In this document: one piece after another, positions 46,827 through 57,057 of the stretch | How the letters are laid out: each line of letters begins with the position of its first letter | How positions within the stretch are numbered: the first letter of the stretch is position 1 | Assembly (NCBI GenBank): GCA_027484825.1 | Contig: JAIXSE010000022.1 | Coordinates: 46,182 to 110,181, forward strand | DNA: 64,000 nt | Direction: 5' to 3' | Source of the DNA: Rubrivivax sp. | Lineage (GTDB): Bacteria; Pseudomonadota; Gammaproteobacteria; Burkholderiales; Burkholderiaceae_C | Made by a program: the position numbers and the translations under genes | Notes under the pieces: model-generated | What the model saw: the letters and a program-made list of their open reading frames with translations, nothing else | What the model was told of the DNA's origin: nothing | The model's database searches: none

Positions 46827-47789
46827 TCAGAAGTTGTTGTTCTGCTCGGAGAACAGGGAGGTCACCGACTCACCGTCCGAAATACGGCGGATGGTTTCGG
46901 CGAACAGGAATGCCACGGACAACTGACGGATCTTGCCGCAGGCCTTGGCGGCCTCCGACAGGGGAATGGTGTTGCTGATCACCACTTCGTCCAGCTGCGA
47001 GCTCGAGATGCGCTCGATGGCCGGGCCGGAGAGGATGGGATGGGTGCAATAGGCGAAGACGCGCTTGGCGCCGCGGTCCTTCAGGACTTCCGCCGCCTTC
47101 ACCAGCGTGCCGGCGGTGTCGATCATGTCGTCCATGATGACGCAGTTGCGGCCGTCGATGTCGCCGATGACGTGCATCACTTCAGAGACGTTGGCGGCGG
47201 GACGGCGCTTGTCGATGATGGCCAGGTCGCAGCCCAGCTGCTTGGCCAGCGCACGGGCGCGGACCACACCGCCCACGTCGGGGCTGACCACCACCAGGTT
47301 TTCGTAGTTGCGGGCCTTCAGGTCGGACAGCAGCACCGGGGAGGCGTAGATGTTGTCCACCGGGATGTCGAAGAAGCCCTGGATTTGGTCGGCGTGCAGG
47401 TCCATCGTGAGCACGCGCTCGACGCCGACAGTTTCCAGCAGGTTGGCCACGACCTTGGCCGAGATGGGCACGCGGGTGCTGCGAGGACGACGGTCCTGGC
47501 GGGCGTAGCCGAAGTAGGGAATCACCGCGGTGATGCGACGGGCGCTGGCGCGCTTGAGGGCATCCACCATGATGAGCAATTCCATCAGGTTTTCGTTGGT
47601 GGGTGCGCAGGTGGGCTGGATCACAAAGACGTCGCGGGCGCGGACGTTTTGCTGGATCTCGACAGTCACCTCACCGTCGGAGAAACGGCCGACCACAGCC
47701 TTGCCGAGCTCGAGGCCCAGATGGGTGGCGATTTCTTTGGAGAGGGACGGGTTAGCGTTACCCGTGAAGAGGACGGTATTGAGCAGCAC
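46827..47789 (-). CDS. prs: Ribose-phosphate pyrophosphokinase
   Basis: 320 residues. Family motifs: [50 protein letters not shown], the PRPP loop [20 protein letters not shown] and [15 protein letters not shown]. It makes PRPP from ribose-5-phosphate and ATP for nucleotide, His and Trp synthesis. It lies between tRNA-Gln and rplY. Standard class I length. Confidence 0.98.
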   Translation of the reverse strand: MLLNTVLFTGNANPSLSKEIATHLGLELGKAVVGRFSDGEVTVEIQQNVRARDVFVIQPTCAPTNENLMELLIMVDALKRASARRITAVIPYFGYARQDRRPRSTRVPISAKVVANLLETVGVERVLTMDLHADQIQGFFDIPVDNIYASPVLLSDLKARNYENLVVVSPDVGGVVRARALAKQLGCDLAIIDKRRPAANVSEVMHVIGDIDGRNCVIMDDMIDTAGTLVKAAEVLKDRGAKRVFAYCTHPILSGPAIERISSSQLDEVVISNTIPLSEAAKACGKIRQLSVAFLFAETIRRISDGESVTSLFSEQNNNF

Positions 47790-47858
47790 AGCGGGCCATC
47801 CAAAAAATTTGTGGCCCGGTGGCCAACCCAGCGGGTCCCGGATTGAAACTAAGAAATT

Positions 47859-47935
47859 TGGCAGGGGAGGAAGGACTCGAACCCTCGCATGTCGGAATCA
47901 AAATCCGATGCCTTAACCAACTTGGCGACTCCCCT
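47859..47935 (-). tRNA. tRNA-Gln (anticodon TTG)
   Basis: The reverse strand gives a 77-base cloverleaf with acceptor stem AGGGGAG/CTCCCCT, anticodon arm TCGGA-TTTTGAT-TCCGA (anticodon TTG), T arm GGGTTCGAGTCC, discriminator G and encoded CCA. It lies between ispE and prs, a conserved betaproteobacterial position. Confidence 0.96.
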
Positions 47936-47973
47936 ACACAGGACATTGTGCGTGGCACAACACCCTTAAACCT

Positions 47974-49098
47974 TCAGTCTGCTGCCCAGCCCAGTAATGG
48001 GTGAACATCAAGACTGCGACACATTCTACCAGCCCATTTCGGAGGTAAATCAAATGGAACGCTAATATTTAGTGAACCATTTGCTTTTGCTTCCGATGTC
48101 GCCTTGGAATTACTTCCTAAGCTGGCATTTGAGTCATCAGCATTCTGCTGCGAAGCCGAGAGTATAGCAAATACTGCGCTGCCTGAACCCGTCATTCGAC
48201 TATTGCCGTAGCGAGTTTGCAACCAGTGCAATGCTTCCGAAACTTCCTGGCTTGCAGCTTCAGCAGGAGGCTGCAGATCGTTTCTGCCCCACCCTGAAAC
48301 TGCCAGTTCAGTGAGTTTCTCCAGCGTTGCTTCGCTCATCCATGTATTACCAGCTGTATGAGCTGCAATACTCTTCTGTGCGTTGCCTGGATTCTCAGCT
48401 CCAGCGTGACCGGTATTCACAATGCCGCTTCTTGTGTCAGCCAAAGATTCTGATGAATCTATTGCTGCATCAATATTGCTTGCTTCGTGCCCGCCGTTCA
48501 CTGCAGGAAAGCCCGCCACTATAGCCACACTTTTCGATCTCTGCAACAGGGGGCTCGAAAAAATTTCCTTGGTGCCGATACTCACCTGCGGCTTGACCAC
48601 CGCCAGTGGCGTCACCGGCACCTTCACTTCGTGAAGAATCTCACCAATGCCCTCCACGAAGGCATTACGGCCGCCGACGAAGAAGGGCACATCCGCGCCC
48701 AGATTCAGCGCCAGGGGCAGCAGCCGCGAGCGCGGCCAGTTCAAGCCCCACAGGCGGTTGAGCGCCAGCAGCGTGCTGGCAGCATCGGACGAGCCGCCCC
48801 CCATGCCGGCCCCGGCGGGCAGACGCTTCTCGATGTGGATGTCCACCCCGTAGGACACCCCGCTGGCCGCCTGCAGGGCCCGCGCCGCGCGCAGGCACAA
48901 GTCGTCCGGCGGTAGCGCGTCGCCCTGGTCATGCCGATGCAGGGCGCCGTCCGAGCGACGCTCGAAATGCAGCGTGTCCGCCCAGTCGATCAGCACGAAC
49001 AGGGACTGCAGCAGGTGATACCCATCCGGCCGCTTGCCCACCACATGCAGGAAGAGGTTGAGCTTGGCGGGTGCTGGGACGTCGTAGAGGGCTAACAC
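47974..49098 (-). CDS. ispE: 4-diphosphocytidyl-2-C-methyl-D-erythritol kinase, enlarged
   Basis: 374 residues from the GTG at 49098 (no clear ribosome-binding site); the family norm is about 280-300. GHMP-kinase motifs are intact: VPAPAKLNLFLHVVGKRPDGYH at 7-28, PAGAGMGGGSSDAAS at 94-108, LGADVPFF and MTGSGSAVFAI at 302-311. It phosphorylates CDP-methylerythritol in the MEP isoprenoid pathway. Two extra polar segments, residues ~188-252 and ~315-350, are rich in Ser/Asn/Ala. From about residue 180 onward the DNA is clearly more AT-rich than the first half and the neighbours. Confidence 0.92.
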   Translation of the reverse strand: MLALYDVPAPAKLNLFLHVVGKRPDGYHLLQSLFVLIDWADTLHFERRSDGALHRHDQGDALPPDDLCLRAARALQAASGVSYGVDIHIEKRLPAGAGMGGGSSDAASTLLALNRLWGLNWPRSRLLPLALNLGADVPFFVGGRNAFVEGIGEILHEVKVPVTPLAVVKPQVSIGTKEIFSSPLLQRSKSVAIVAGFPAVNGGHEASNIDAAIDSSESLADTRSGIVNTGHAGAENPGNAQKSIAAHTAGNTWMSEATLEKLTELAVSGWGRNDLQPPAEAASQEVSEALHWLQTRYGNSRMTGSGSAVFAILSASQQNADDSNASLGSNSKATSEAKANGSLNISVPFDLPPKWAGRMCRSLDVHPLLGWAAD

Positions 49099-49276
49099 GG
49101 GACGTGGATGCTGGAGTTGTAGGGGACGGGCAGGGCAGCCGCGGTATTGTCCGTCAGGCCCGAAGTGCTCGCAGCGCAGGGAGCGCACTCACCACGCGCT
49201 GCCCGTAGCGGCGGCCATGCTTGCCGACTGCCGGCGGCGTCAACGGTGCCAGCAGCGCCAACTGCGCAAGCGACGC

Positions 49277-49855
49277 TTACTGCGCTTCGTCCAGCTTCAG
49301 CCGCAAGGTCGCGAGCGGCTCGGGCCCATTCGGATTCAGCCGCTGCGCCACGATCAATCCACTCGGAAAGCGCCGCAGGTCCACCTGCCAGCCCAGTTGC
49401 TCAAAGCCTTGATTCCCCGTGCTGCGGTGCGCCGTGCCGGGCCAGGGCTGGCCCTTGAGCCAGTCGAACAGCGCCTGCACCGGCAGGGCCTCGCCCAGCA
49501 GCTCCTGAGTGAGTGCATCCAGCGTGTCGTAACTGCGCGCCTCGTCCGGTGTGCGCAACTGCGCCATGCCAGGCTGCCAGGACACCCGCGCAATCAGGCT
49601 GCCCATGGGCGTGCTCATCTCCAGCCGACCGCGCGCCGGGTCCCCCAGCAGCTCGAAGTTGGCGGTGACGTTCTGTCCGCGCGGCTGCCCACCCGCGCCG
49701 GCAGGCACCACCAGGCCGAAGCGTCCGGTCAGGCGGGGCGCCTGCGCCAGCGCGGCGGATTCCTGCTCACTCACCTTCGGCACGCTGGTGCAAGCGCTCA
49801 GGCCCAAACCAAGCACCACAGCGGCCGATGCCGCCAGCCACATCCGGCGCTGCAT
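49277..49855 (-). CDS. lolB: Outer-membrane lipoprotein LolB
   Basis: 192 residues. Lipobox LSAC gives acylated Cys22 after a short signal. The mature part has RLTGRFGLVV and a strand-rich half-barrel (NFELLGDPARGRLEMSTPMGSLIARV), with FDWLKGQPWPG and GWQVDLRRF at the end. LolB takes lipoproteins from LolA and inserts them in the outer membrane. Its start overlaps the stop of the upstream TPR gene by one base. Confidence 0.93.
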   Translation of the reverse strand: MQRRMWLAASAAVVLGLGLSACTSVPKVSEQESAALAQAPRLTGRFGLVVPAGAGGQPRGQNVTANFELLGDPARGRLEMSTPMGSLIARVSWQPGMAQLRTPDEARSYDTLDALTQELLGEALPVQALFDWLKGQPWPGTAHRSTGNQGFEQLGWQVDLRRFPSGLIVAQRLNPNGPEPLATLRLKLDEAQ

Positions 49856-51690
49856 CAGGGTCGCACCTTCAGACGCTGCAGCGTGCTCTTGACCGATTCA
49901 TTCTCCGGATCACGCTTCATCGCATCCGCAAAGATGCGCCGCGCTTCGTCCTGCTGACCGGCCGCCCACAGCACCTCGCCCAGATGCGCGGCGATCTCCG
50001 GATCCGGCCGCGAGCCGTAAGCCTGGCGCAGCAGACGCTCCGCCTCACCCATGCGGCCCAGCCGGAATTCCACCCAGCCCATGCTGTCCATGATGAAGGG
50101 CTCGCCCGGCGCAAAACTCAGCGCCTTGGAGATCAGGTCCCGTGCCTCTTCCAGGCGCTCATTGCGATCCGCCAGCGCATACCCCAGCGCGTTGTAGGCG
50201 TGGTAGTGCTGCGGCTTGATCTGGATGACCTTCTGCAGCAGCGCCTCCATCTCCTTCATCTTGCCCAGCTTCTCGGCCATCATCGATTGCTCGTAGAGTA
50301 GATCGGTGTCGTCGCCATTGGCCGCGACGCCTTCGCCCAGCAGGTCGTAGGCTGCCTGCCACTGGCGGTTCTCGCGCAGCAACTGGGATTCGGCCAGCAG
50401 CTTGGCGCGCCGGTCCTTGGTGTCCTCCGCGGGCAGCGACTGCAGCAGCTTGCGTCCCTGCTCCAGCTTGCCCTGACGCGCCAGCAGCGACGCACGGCGA
50501 TAGGCAATGTCCAGATTGCCCGGCGCAGCATCGATCTGGCCGAGGCGCTTTTCCGCCGACTTCAGATCACCGCGCATCTCCGCGGCCTGGGCCAGCAGCA
50601 GCAGCCCTTGCTGACGGGCTTCACGGTCGCTCAGCTCCAGACGTTCACGCTGGGCCGGTTGATCGTCCAGCAGGCGCATGTAGCGCTGAAGGGCGGTCTC
50701 GGCGGCATCGGGGTGCTGAAGGTCCAGCTCCAGCGAGCCCAGGGCCAGCCAGGAGCCCAGGTTCTCGGGGGATTGCTCGGTGACGACACGGAACTCACGC
50801 GCGGCATCGGCCGGACGCTGAGCTCGGGCCAGTGCGCGGGCATAGGCCAGGCGCAGCGACTGGCGGTCCGGATGGGCCTGAAGTTCGGTGGTGACCAGCG
50901 ATTCCGCTTCCGGGCGCTGCGGCAGCAATTCCACGGCCAGCAGCACCGGCTCTTCACGGTCGGGGAAATCCCGCTGCGCCGCTCGCACATTCACCAGGGC
51001 TGCTTCCGAATTGCCCGCCAGCTGCGCCAGACGCGCCAGCACCATCAGCGACACAAAGCGTGTTTCCGGTCGCGCCGCTGTTTCCTGCAGCAGCGGCTCC
51101 AGCCCGTCCAGCACCTTCTTCGGCTCCGGACTGCGGGCAAACAGCTGCGGGATGCCGGCCAGGAACCCGGCGCGGGCGTCCGGCGCATTCAGGGCGAGCA
51201 GCGCCCGCAAAGGGGCCGCCACTTCGGCCGGCCGGTTGAGCAGAGCCAGCAGCTGGATCAGCGTGCGATGGGCTTCCTGCGAGGTCGGCAGCGTGTCGCG
51301 CCAGGCGCGTGCGGCGACCACGGCCTGGTCACCGGCCCGGGCTTGCAGCGCAATGGCCACCACGCGGCGGAACAGGGTCTCGTCCTCGGCGCGGCGGGCG
51401 GCGTCCAGCAGCACCTGGAAGGCGACGCCGGGCTGATCGTTCTGCAGCTCCATCTCGCCGATGAGCAGCTGATAGAACATCGGCGCGTCCAGGTCGGAGT
51501 TCTGGACCGGTTCCGGCGCGGACGCCGCCGAAGCAGGGGCTGAAGAGGGCGCCGAAGCAGGCGCCGACGCTGCGGCAGGCGGGGAGGACTGGGCTGGCTG
51601 GACAGTCTGTGCAACGGTCTGGGCGTTTGCAGCGCAGCTCAGGGCAAGGGCGGCGGGAATCCACCAGGAATGACGCACAAAGGCGGGCAT
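49855..51690 (-). CDS. Exported tetratricopeptide-repeat protein
   Basis: 611 residues from ATG 51690, with AGGAG upstream. A signal peptide ends SCAANAQ, followed by an Ala/Ser/Pro-rich linker. At least eight TPR-like helix pairs follow (for example GVAFQVLLDAARRAEDETLFRRV; HYHAYNALGYALADRNERLEEARDLISKAL; PDPEIAAHLGEVLWAAGQQDEARRIFADAMKR). TPR arrays mediate protein contacts. A TPR gene at this position before lolB and ispE is common in betaproteobacteria. A specific role is unknown. Confidence 0.88.
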   Translation of the reverse strand: MPAFVRHSWWIPAALALSCAANAQTVAQTVQPAQSSPPAAASAPASAPSSAPASAASAPEPVQNSDLDAPMFYQLLIGEMELQNDQPGVAFQVLLDAARRAEDETLFRRVVAIALQARAGDQAVVAARAWRDTLPTSQEAHRTLIQLLALLNRPAEVAAPLRALLALNAPDARAGFLAGIPQLFARSPEPKKVLDGLEPLLQETAARPETRFVSLMVLARLAQLAGNSEAALVNVRAAQRDFPDREEPVLLAVELLPQRPEAESLVTTELQAHPDRQSLRLAYARALARAQRPADAAREFRVVTEQSPENLGSWLALGSLELDLQHPDAAETALQRYMRLLDDQPAQRERLELSDREARQQGLLLLAQAAEMRGDLKSAEKRLGQIDAAPGNLDIAYRRASLLARQGKLEQGRKLLQSLPAEDTKDRRAKLLAESQLLRENRQWQAAYDLLGEGVAANGDDTDLLYEQSMMAEKLGKMKEMEALLQKVIQIKPQHYHAYNALGYALADRNERLEEARDLISKALSFAPGEPFIMDSMGWVEFRLGRMGEAERLLRQAYGSRPDPEIAAHLGEVLWAAGQQDEARRIFADAMKRDPENESVKSTLQRLKVRP

Positions 51691-51776
51691 GAAAAAACTC
51701 CTGAACTGACGCAAGGGAGGCAAACAAGACTCCAGACCATTCTAGGGACGCTCGGCGGCCCCTCTATCATTGAGCC

Positions 51777-52643
51777 ATGCCAGAGTTGCCAGAAGTTGAA
51801 GTTACACGACTGAGCTTTGCCGCTGCCATTGAAGGGTCTCGTGTGCTGGAGGTGCGCATGGGCAAGCCACTGCGCTGGCCGCTGGGCGTGGAGGCCGGGC
51901 GGCTGGTGGGCCGACGGGTGGGGGCGGTGCTGCGGCGGGGCAAGTATTTGTGGCTGCCGCTGCGCAGCGACGCCGACGCCATCGACATCCAGGACCCCGC
52001 CCGCCCGCTGCCGCCCGAGGGCGGCCTGCTGCTGCACCTGGGCATGTCCGGGTCGCTGGCGTTCCGGGAGCAGCCGCCGGTCTCCGGTCCCCACGACCAC
52101 TTCGAGCTGATCACCGATCGCGGCGTGCTGCGGCTGACTGACCCGCGCCGTTTTGGTGCGGTGGTGTGGTCCGAGGGCCTGGACGTGGCACCGGCCGCCA
52201 AGCTGCTGGCCGGCATGGGGCTGGAGCCGTTTGACGCGGCCTTCGATGGCGCCCATCTGCACCGCGGCTTCAAGGGCCGACGGGTGGCCATCAAGCAGGC
52301 CATCCTGGCCGGCGACGTGGTGGTGGGCGCCGGCAACATCTATGCCTGCGAGGCGCTGTTCATGGCGGGCATCGATCCACGTCTGCCCGCAGGCAAGATC
52401 AGCCGACCCCGTGCGCAGAAGCTCGCGCAAGCGCTGACCCAGGTGCTGGGCGAGGCGCTCCAGGCCGGCGGCAGCACGCTGCGCGACTTCAAGGACGCCC
52501 ACGGGGTGGCCGGCAGCTTCCAGATGCAGGCGCGGGTGTATGGCCGGGAGAAGGAACCGTGCCGGGTCTGCGGCACGCCGATCCGACGCATCGTGCAGGG
52601 TCAGCGATCGACGTTTTTCTGCCCCACCTGTCAAAAGCGCTGA
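51777..52643 (+). CDS. mutM: Formamidopyrimidine-DNA glycosylase
   Basis: 288 residues starting [11 protein letters not shown], with the catalytic Pro2 and Glu3. The H2TH region has [18 protein letters not shown], and the C-terminal zinc finger is [25 protein letters not shown] (C-x2-C and C-x2-C). It removes oxidised purines such as 8-oxoguanine and nicks the strand. It is divergent from the TPR gene with 86 bases between, and mutY follows after about 125 bases, so the two oxidised-guanine repair genes are neighbours. Confidence 0.97.
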   Translation: MPELPEVEVTRLSFAAAIEGSRVLEVRMGKPLRWPLGVEAGRLVGRRVGAVLRRGKYLWLPLRSDADAIDIQDPARPLPPEGGLLLHLGMSGSLAFREQPPVSGPHDHFELITDRGVLRLTDPRRFGAVVWSEGLDVAPAAKLLAGMGLEPFDAAFDGAHLHRGFKGRRVAIKQAILAGDVVVGAGNIYACEALFMAGIDPRLPAGKISRPRAQKLAQALTQVLGEALQAGGSTLRDFKDAHGVAGSFQMQARVYGREKEPCRVCGTPIRRIVQGQRSTFFCPTCQKR

Positions 52644-52658
52644 GCAGAAGCGCTGAGT

Positions 52659-52686
52659 GCTGACCGCTGACCGCTGACCGCTGACC
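52659..52686 (+). repeat. Four tandem copies of GCTGACC between mutM and mutY
   Basis: GCTGACC is repeated exactly four times (28 bases) with degenerate flanking copies such as GCTGAGC and GCCGAGC. It begins 16 bases after the mutM stop. The unit is seven bases, so copy changes would not matter for a reading frame. No function is evident. Confidence 0.85.
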
Positions 52687-52767
52687 GCCGAGCACAGCTC
52701 ACTGACCGCGTCGCGCGCAGCCCTGCTGCCACACGCGGACGCCCCACACGCGATACTCCGGCCCCTG

Positions 52768-53901
52768 ATGACCGACGAAGAACTCCAAACCCGCGTGCAG
52801 GCCCTGCGCGGCGACTTTGCGCCGCTGCTGCTGGCCTGGCAGCGCCAGGACGGCCGGCACGACTTGCCGTGGCAGAACACGCGTGACCCCTACCGGGTGT
52901 GGCTCTCCGAGATCATGCTGCAGCAGACGCAGGTGACGACGGTGCTGGGCTATTACAAGCGCTTTCTGGAACGCTTCCCTGACGTCGCCGCGCTGGCCGC
53001 CGCGCCGCAGGACGAGGTGATGGCCGCCTGGGCAGGCCTGGGCTACTACAGCCGCGCCCGCAATCTTCACAAATGCGCCCAGACGGTGATGGAGCGCCAC
53101 GGCGGTGCCTTCCCGCGCACGGCGGCGGAGCTGGCGGAGTTGCCGGGCATCGGCCGCTCCACGGCGTCGGCCATCTCGTCCTTCTGCTTCGGAGAACGGG
53201 TGGCGATTTTGGACGGCAACGTCAAGCGCGTGCTGGGCCGGCTGCTGGCCTTCGACGGCGACCTGGCGCAGCTCTCGCAGGAAAAGCGCCTGTGGCGACA
53301 GGCCGAAGCTCTGCTGCCCGCCTCCGAATCCGACATGCCGGCCTACACCCAGGGCCTGATGGACCTGGGCGCCAGCCACTGCTCACCGCGCCAGCCGCAA
53401 TGCCTGCTGTGCCCTGTCTCCGGGCTGTGCCACGGGCGGGCGCAAGGGGATCCGACGCTCTACCCGATCAAGACCCGCAAACTCAAGCGCGGCCAGCGCG
53501 AGAACTGGTGGTTGTGGCTGGAGCATGAAGGCCGGATCTGGCTGCAGCAGCGCCCGAGCGAAGGGCTCTGGGGCGGGCTATGGACCTTGCCGATGTACGA
53601 CAGCGAGGACGCGCTGGATGCACATCGCCAGGCGCTGGGCGTGGCGGAGCTGGAAACCCTGCCTCGCGTCCAGCATGCGCTGACGCACTTCGACTGGGTG
53701 CTGCATCCACGTCGCGGGGTGCTGACGGGGCCTGCGCCGGAAGCCGTTGTCGTTCCCGTGCCCGCACCTGCCTCCGCGCCCGTGCCCGCGCCCGCACCCG
53801 CACCCGCACCTGCCTCCTCGCCCCCCGCCGGCCAATGGGTCGCCCGGGAGAACTTGAGCCAATACGCCCTCCCTGCGCCGCTGAAGAAGTTGCTGGATTG
53901 A
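52768..53901 (+). CDS. mutY: A/G-specific adenine glycosylase
   Basis: 377 residues. Catalytic residues appear in LPWQNTRDPYRVWLSEIMLQQTQV, the HhH in AELPGIGRSTASAISSF and the catalytic Asp in AILDGNVKRVLGR. The [4Fe-4S] cluster motif C-x6-C-x2-C-x5-C is complete (CSPRQPQCLLCPVSGLC). The C-terminal NUDIX-like domain that recognises 8-oxoguanine (WWLWLEHEGRIWLQQRPSEGLWGGLWTLP) is interrupted by a Pro-Ala run of about 25 residues near 330-355. MutY removes adenine opposite 8-oxoguanine. It partners functionally with the neighbouring MutM. Confidence 0.97.
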   Translation: MTDEELQTRVQALRGDFAPLLLAWQRQDGRHDLPWQNTRDPYRVWLSEIMLQQTQVTTVLGYYKRFLERFPDVAALAAAPQDEVMAAWAGLGYYSRARNLHKCAQTVMERHGGAFPRTAAELAELPGIGRSTASAISSFCFGERVAILDGNVKRVLGRLLAFDGDLAQLSQEKRLWRQAEALLPASESDMPAYTQGLMDLGASHCSPRQPQCLLCPVSGLCHGRAQGDPTLYPIKTRKLKRGQRENWWLWLEHEGRIWLQQRPSEGLWGGLWTLPMYDSEDALDAHRQALGVAELETLPRVQHALTHFDWVLHPRRGVLTGPAPEAVVVPVPAPASAPVPAPAPAPAPASSPPAGQWVARENLSQYALPAPLKKLLD

Positions 53902-53965
53902 CCCGAGGCCGGGCGGGGGCTGGCTGGGATATCCTCCGCCCTTGCAGCTCACCTTTCTGCCCACC

Positions 53966-54298
53966 ATGTCCTCAGCCGTCAAACCCCCCGTCAAAAGCGC
54001 CCTCGAATCTGCCCTGGTCGCATTTCTGATCTTTGGCGGCTGCTTGTGGCTGCTGGTCTCCGGCACGGAAGACGGCGCCGACATCCCCGCGGGCCGCGGC
54101 GTGCTGTGCGGACTGGGCATGTCGATCGGGCTGATCGCGCACTGGGCCTACATGGCCATTGCTGCGAAGCGGGCCGGGCGCAATGTGCTGGGGTGGACGC
54201 TGCTGATGGTGTTCACCATGCCGATCGCGTCCGTGGTGCTGGCCATTTTGCTGACCAACCAGGCGGAAGAGGCGGAGCAGGGAAGCCGGGCCGCCTGA
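53966..54298 (+). CDS. Small inner-membrane protein of unknown function
   Basis: 110 residues from the ATG giving MSSAVKPPVKS; an ATG eight codons upstream is possible. Three hydrophobic segments (ALVAFLIFGGCLWLLVSG; GLGMSIGLIAHWAYMAIAA; LGWTLLMVFTMPIASVVLAILL) and a charged C-terminus (NQAEEAEQGSRAA). I recognise no family. It lies 64 bases after mutY and may be co-transcribed; it converges on rapZ. Confidence 0.6.
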   Translation: MSSAVKPPVKSALESALVAFLIFGGCLWLLVSGTEDGADIPAGRGVLCGLGMSIGLIAHWAYMAIAAKRAGRNVLGWTLLMVFTMPIASVVLAILLTNQAEEAEQGSRAA

Positions 54299-54400
54299 TT
54301 GGGCGTGTGATCTGGCGTTTGATCTGGCGTCACTGCTGACCCCGTTTCAGGCGCGATTTTTGGCAGTGCTGCTGGCGACGTTCCCCTCGGCTCAGCCGCC

Positions 54401-55312
54401 TCAGCGAGCGTCCAGCTCCCGATGCCGCTTGAGCACCTGCCCGTGATAGGCGAACTGCTTGGCCAGCGTCTCCACCAGATACACCGACCGATGCTGCCCG
54501 CCGGTGCAGCCAATGGCCACCGTCAGATAACTGCGCTGGTCTGAGCCGAAGCTGGGCAACCACTGCGCAATGAACGCGCCGATCTGGCTGAGCATCAGCC
54601 GCACTTCCGGCTGCTGCTCCAGATACTCCGCCACCGGCTGATCCCGGCCCGTCAACGGACGCAGTTCCCGGTCGTAATAGGGGTTGGGCAGCACCCGCAC
54701 ATCAAACACGAAGTCCGCATCGCTGGGCACGCCGTGCTTGAAGGCGAATGACTGGAACACCAGCGTCAACGACGAGCCGCTCACCCGCACCAGGTCCCGC
54801 ACCCAGGCGCGCAACTGCGCCGGACGCAGCTGGCTGCTGTCGATCACGGTGGACTCCATGCGCAGCGGCGTCAGCAGCTCCCGCTCCAGCGCAATGGCTT
54901 CCTGCAGTGCGCGATGGGTGTCGCTGTCGTCCACGCCGGCCCGCAGCGGATGCGGACGACGGGTTTCGGAGAAGCGGCGCAGCAGCGTGTCGTAGTCCGC
55001 GTCCAGGAAGATGCTGCGCAGGGCCACGCCTTGCAGCCGCATCTCCTTGATGTGCAGCAGCAACTGGGGCAGGGACCCGGCACTGCGCACATCCACCGCA
55101 ATCGCCACGCGGCGACGCGAGCCGCTCTCATGTTCCAGCTTCAGGAAGTGGGGCAGCAGCTCCGGCGGCAGGTTGTCGACGCAGAAGAAGCCGGCATCCT
55201 CCAGCGCATGCATGGCGATGGACTTGCCGCCGCCGGACATGCCGGTGACCAGCACCAGTTCGGTCATGTGGGCGGCCTGGCCGGCGACGGAGTTTTCTTG
55301 CGGGGGCATCAT
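54401..55312 (-). CDS. rapZ: RNase adapter protein RapZ
   Basis: 303 residues, or 288 from the ATG before [15 protein letters not shown], which is the usual start. Walker A is GMSGGGKS; the C-terminal domain has [37 protein letters not shown]. In E. coli RapZ hands the sRNA GlmZ to RNase E, controlling glucosamine-6-phosphate synthesis. Its start overlaps the recN stop by four bases, which is not its usual neighbour in gammaproteobacteria (rpoN/ptsN operon) but a common one here. Confidence 0.94.
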   Translation of the reverse strand: MMPPQENSVAGQAAHMTELVLVTGMSGGGKSIAMHALEDAGFFCVDNLPPELLPHFLKLEHESGSRRRVAIAVDVRSAGSLPQLLLHIKEMRLQGVALRSIFLDADYDTLLRRFSETRRPHPLRAGVDDSDTHRALQEAIALERELLTPLRMESTVIDSSQLRPAQLRAWVRDLVRVSGSSLTLVFQSFAFKHGVPSDADFVFDVRVLPNPYYDRELRPLTGRDQPVAEYLEQQPEVRLMLSQIGAFIAQWLPSFGSDQRSYLTVAIGCTGGQHRSVYLVETLAKQFAYHGQVLKRHRELDAR

Positions 55313-57018
55313 GGTTTGACCTTCCGGCCCTTGACGGCACCAGCTTCCAGCGGCGTGACTCGCGCGGAATGCGCCAGCATCTCCTGCGCATGGGCCAGGC
55401 TGGTGGACGACAGGCGCTCGCCGCCCAGCATCCGCGCGATCTCGGCGGTGCGGGCTTCACCCTGAATGGGCTGCACGTCGGAACTGGTCTTGCCGCCCTT
55501 GGCGGCCTTGGCCACCAGGAAGTGATGGTCGGCGCAGGCGGCCACCTGCGGCAGATGGGTCACGGCCAGCACCTGCACCCGCTGGCCCAGCTGCTTCATC
55601 AGCCGACCCACGGTCTCGGCGACGGCACCGCCGACGCCCGAATCAATCTCGTCAAAGATCAACGTGCCAGCGCCGCTGTTCTGCTGGCTGGTGGTGACGG
55701 CGATGGCCAGCGCAATGCGCGAGAGTTCGCCGCCCGAGGCCACCTTGCCCAGCGGACGCGGCGTGCTGCCCGCATGCCCCGCCACCAAAAATTCCGCCGA
55801 CTCCAGCCCGAAGGCCTGCGGCTCTTCCTGCGGCTGCAGCGAGACTTCGAAGCGGCCACCGGCCATGCCCAGTTGCTGCATGGCCTGGGACACAGCCGTG
55901 GACAGCGCCGGCGCCGCCTTGGCCCGCGCAGTGCTGACCAGTTTGGCTTCCTTCTGATAGGCCTTGAGCGCCTGCGCCTGCTTGGCCTGCAGGCCTTCCA
56001 GGTCGGTGGCGGCATCCAGCTGGGTCAGCTCGGCCTTCCATTCGTCCAGCAGCGCCGGCAGCTCCACCGGCGGGCGACGATAGCGGCGCGCCAGCGTCAC
56101 CCAGGCGGAGACGCGCTCGTCCAGTTGCTGCAGTCGGTCCGGGTCCAGCTCAGCGGCGTTGAGATAGCTGCTCAGGCTGTGGGCCGCATCCTGCAACTGG
56201 GCCTGGGCGCCGATCAGCGCATTGACCGTGTCCTGCAGGCCAGCGTCATAGGTCAGCACGTCCTGCAGGCTGGAGAGTGCGTCTTCGGTCAGGGCCTGTG
56301 CGTTGATCTCGGCTTCGCTCAGCCGGTCCAGCGCGCCCCGGGCCGCGTCCATCAGCGACTGCGCATGAGACAGGCGCTGATGCTCGGCATTGAGGTCTTC
56401 CCACTCCTCGGCGGTGGGGGCCAGACGGTCCACCTCGCCGATCTGCCAGCTCAGGCGCTCATGCTCCCGGGCCAGATCCGCCTGGCGGGCCTGGGCGGTG
56501 GCCAAGGCTTCGCTGGCCTGCCGCCACTGCGTGTAAGCGGCGGCGACCGGACGGGCGTCGATCTGCCCGAATTCATCCAGCAACTGACGCACGCTGGCCG
56601 GCCGGGTCAGGCCTTGCCAGGCGTGTTGGCCGTGGATGTCCAGCAGGTGTTCGGCCAGTTCCCGCAGCTGAGCGACAGTGGCGGCGCTGCCGTTGATCCA
56701 AGCCCGGCTCTTGCCCTGGGCGTCGATCACCCGGCGCAGCAGCAGGCTGGCGTGTTCGTCGTCGGTGGCGAAGCCGCCTTCTTCCAGCCAGCTCAGCACC
56801 GCTTCGGGGCGGTCGAATTCGGCGGTGATCTCCGCTTTGGGCGCACCTTCGCGCACCACGGCCGCATCCCCGCGACTGCCTAGGGCCAGTTGCAGGGCGT
56901 CGATGAGGATGGACTTGCCGGCCCCGGTTTCCCCCGTCAGCGCCGAAAAGCCGGCGGCGAAGTCCAGTTCCAGTTCCGGCACGATCACGAAATCTCGCAG
57001 GCTCAGGCGGCGAAGCAT
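55309..57018 (-). CDS. recN: DNA repair protein RecN
   Basis: 569 residues of the SMC-like family. Walker A is [22 protein letters not shown] (30-51), a long coiled coil follows (about 150-370), and the C-terminal half has [19 protein letters not shown] (signature) and [16 protein letters not shown] (Walker B). RecN acts in recombinational repair of double-strand breaks. It lies between nadK and rapZ in one unidirectional block. Confidence 0.97.
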   Translation of the reverse strand: MLRRLSLRDFVIVPELELDFAAGFSALTGETGAGKSILIDALQLALGSRGDAAVVREGAPKAEITAEFDRPEAVLSWLEEGGFATDDEHASLLLRRVIDAQGKSRAWINGSAATVAQLRELAEHLLDIHGQHAWQGLTRPASVRQLLDEFGQIDARPVAAAYTQWRQASEALATAQARQADLAREHERLSWQIGEVDRLAPTAEEWEDLNAEHQRLSHAQSLMDAARGALDRLSEAEINAQALTEDALSSLQDVLTYDAGLQDTVNALIGAQAQLQDAAHSLSSYLNAAELDPDRLQQLDERVSAWVTLARRYRRPPVELPALLDEWKAELTQLDAATDLEGLQAKQAQALKAYQKEAKLVSTARAKAAPALSTAVSQAMQQLGMAGGRFEVSLQPQEEPQAFGLESAEFLVAGHAGSTPRPLGKVASGGELSRIALAIAVTTSQQNSGAGTLIFDEIDSGVGGAVAETVGRLMKQLGQRVQVLAVTHLPQVAACADHHFLVAKAAKGGKTSSDVQPIQGEARTAEIARMLGGERLSSTSLAHAQEMLAHSARVTPLEAGAVKGRKVKP

Positions 57019-57057
57019 GTCGGTGAGTCCTTCAATGGCTCAAATCGGGTCGTTCAA

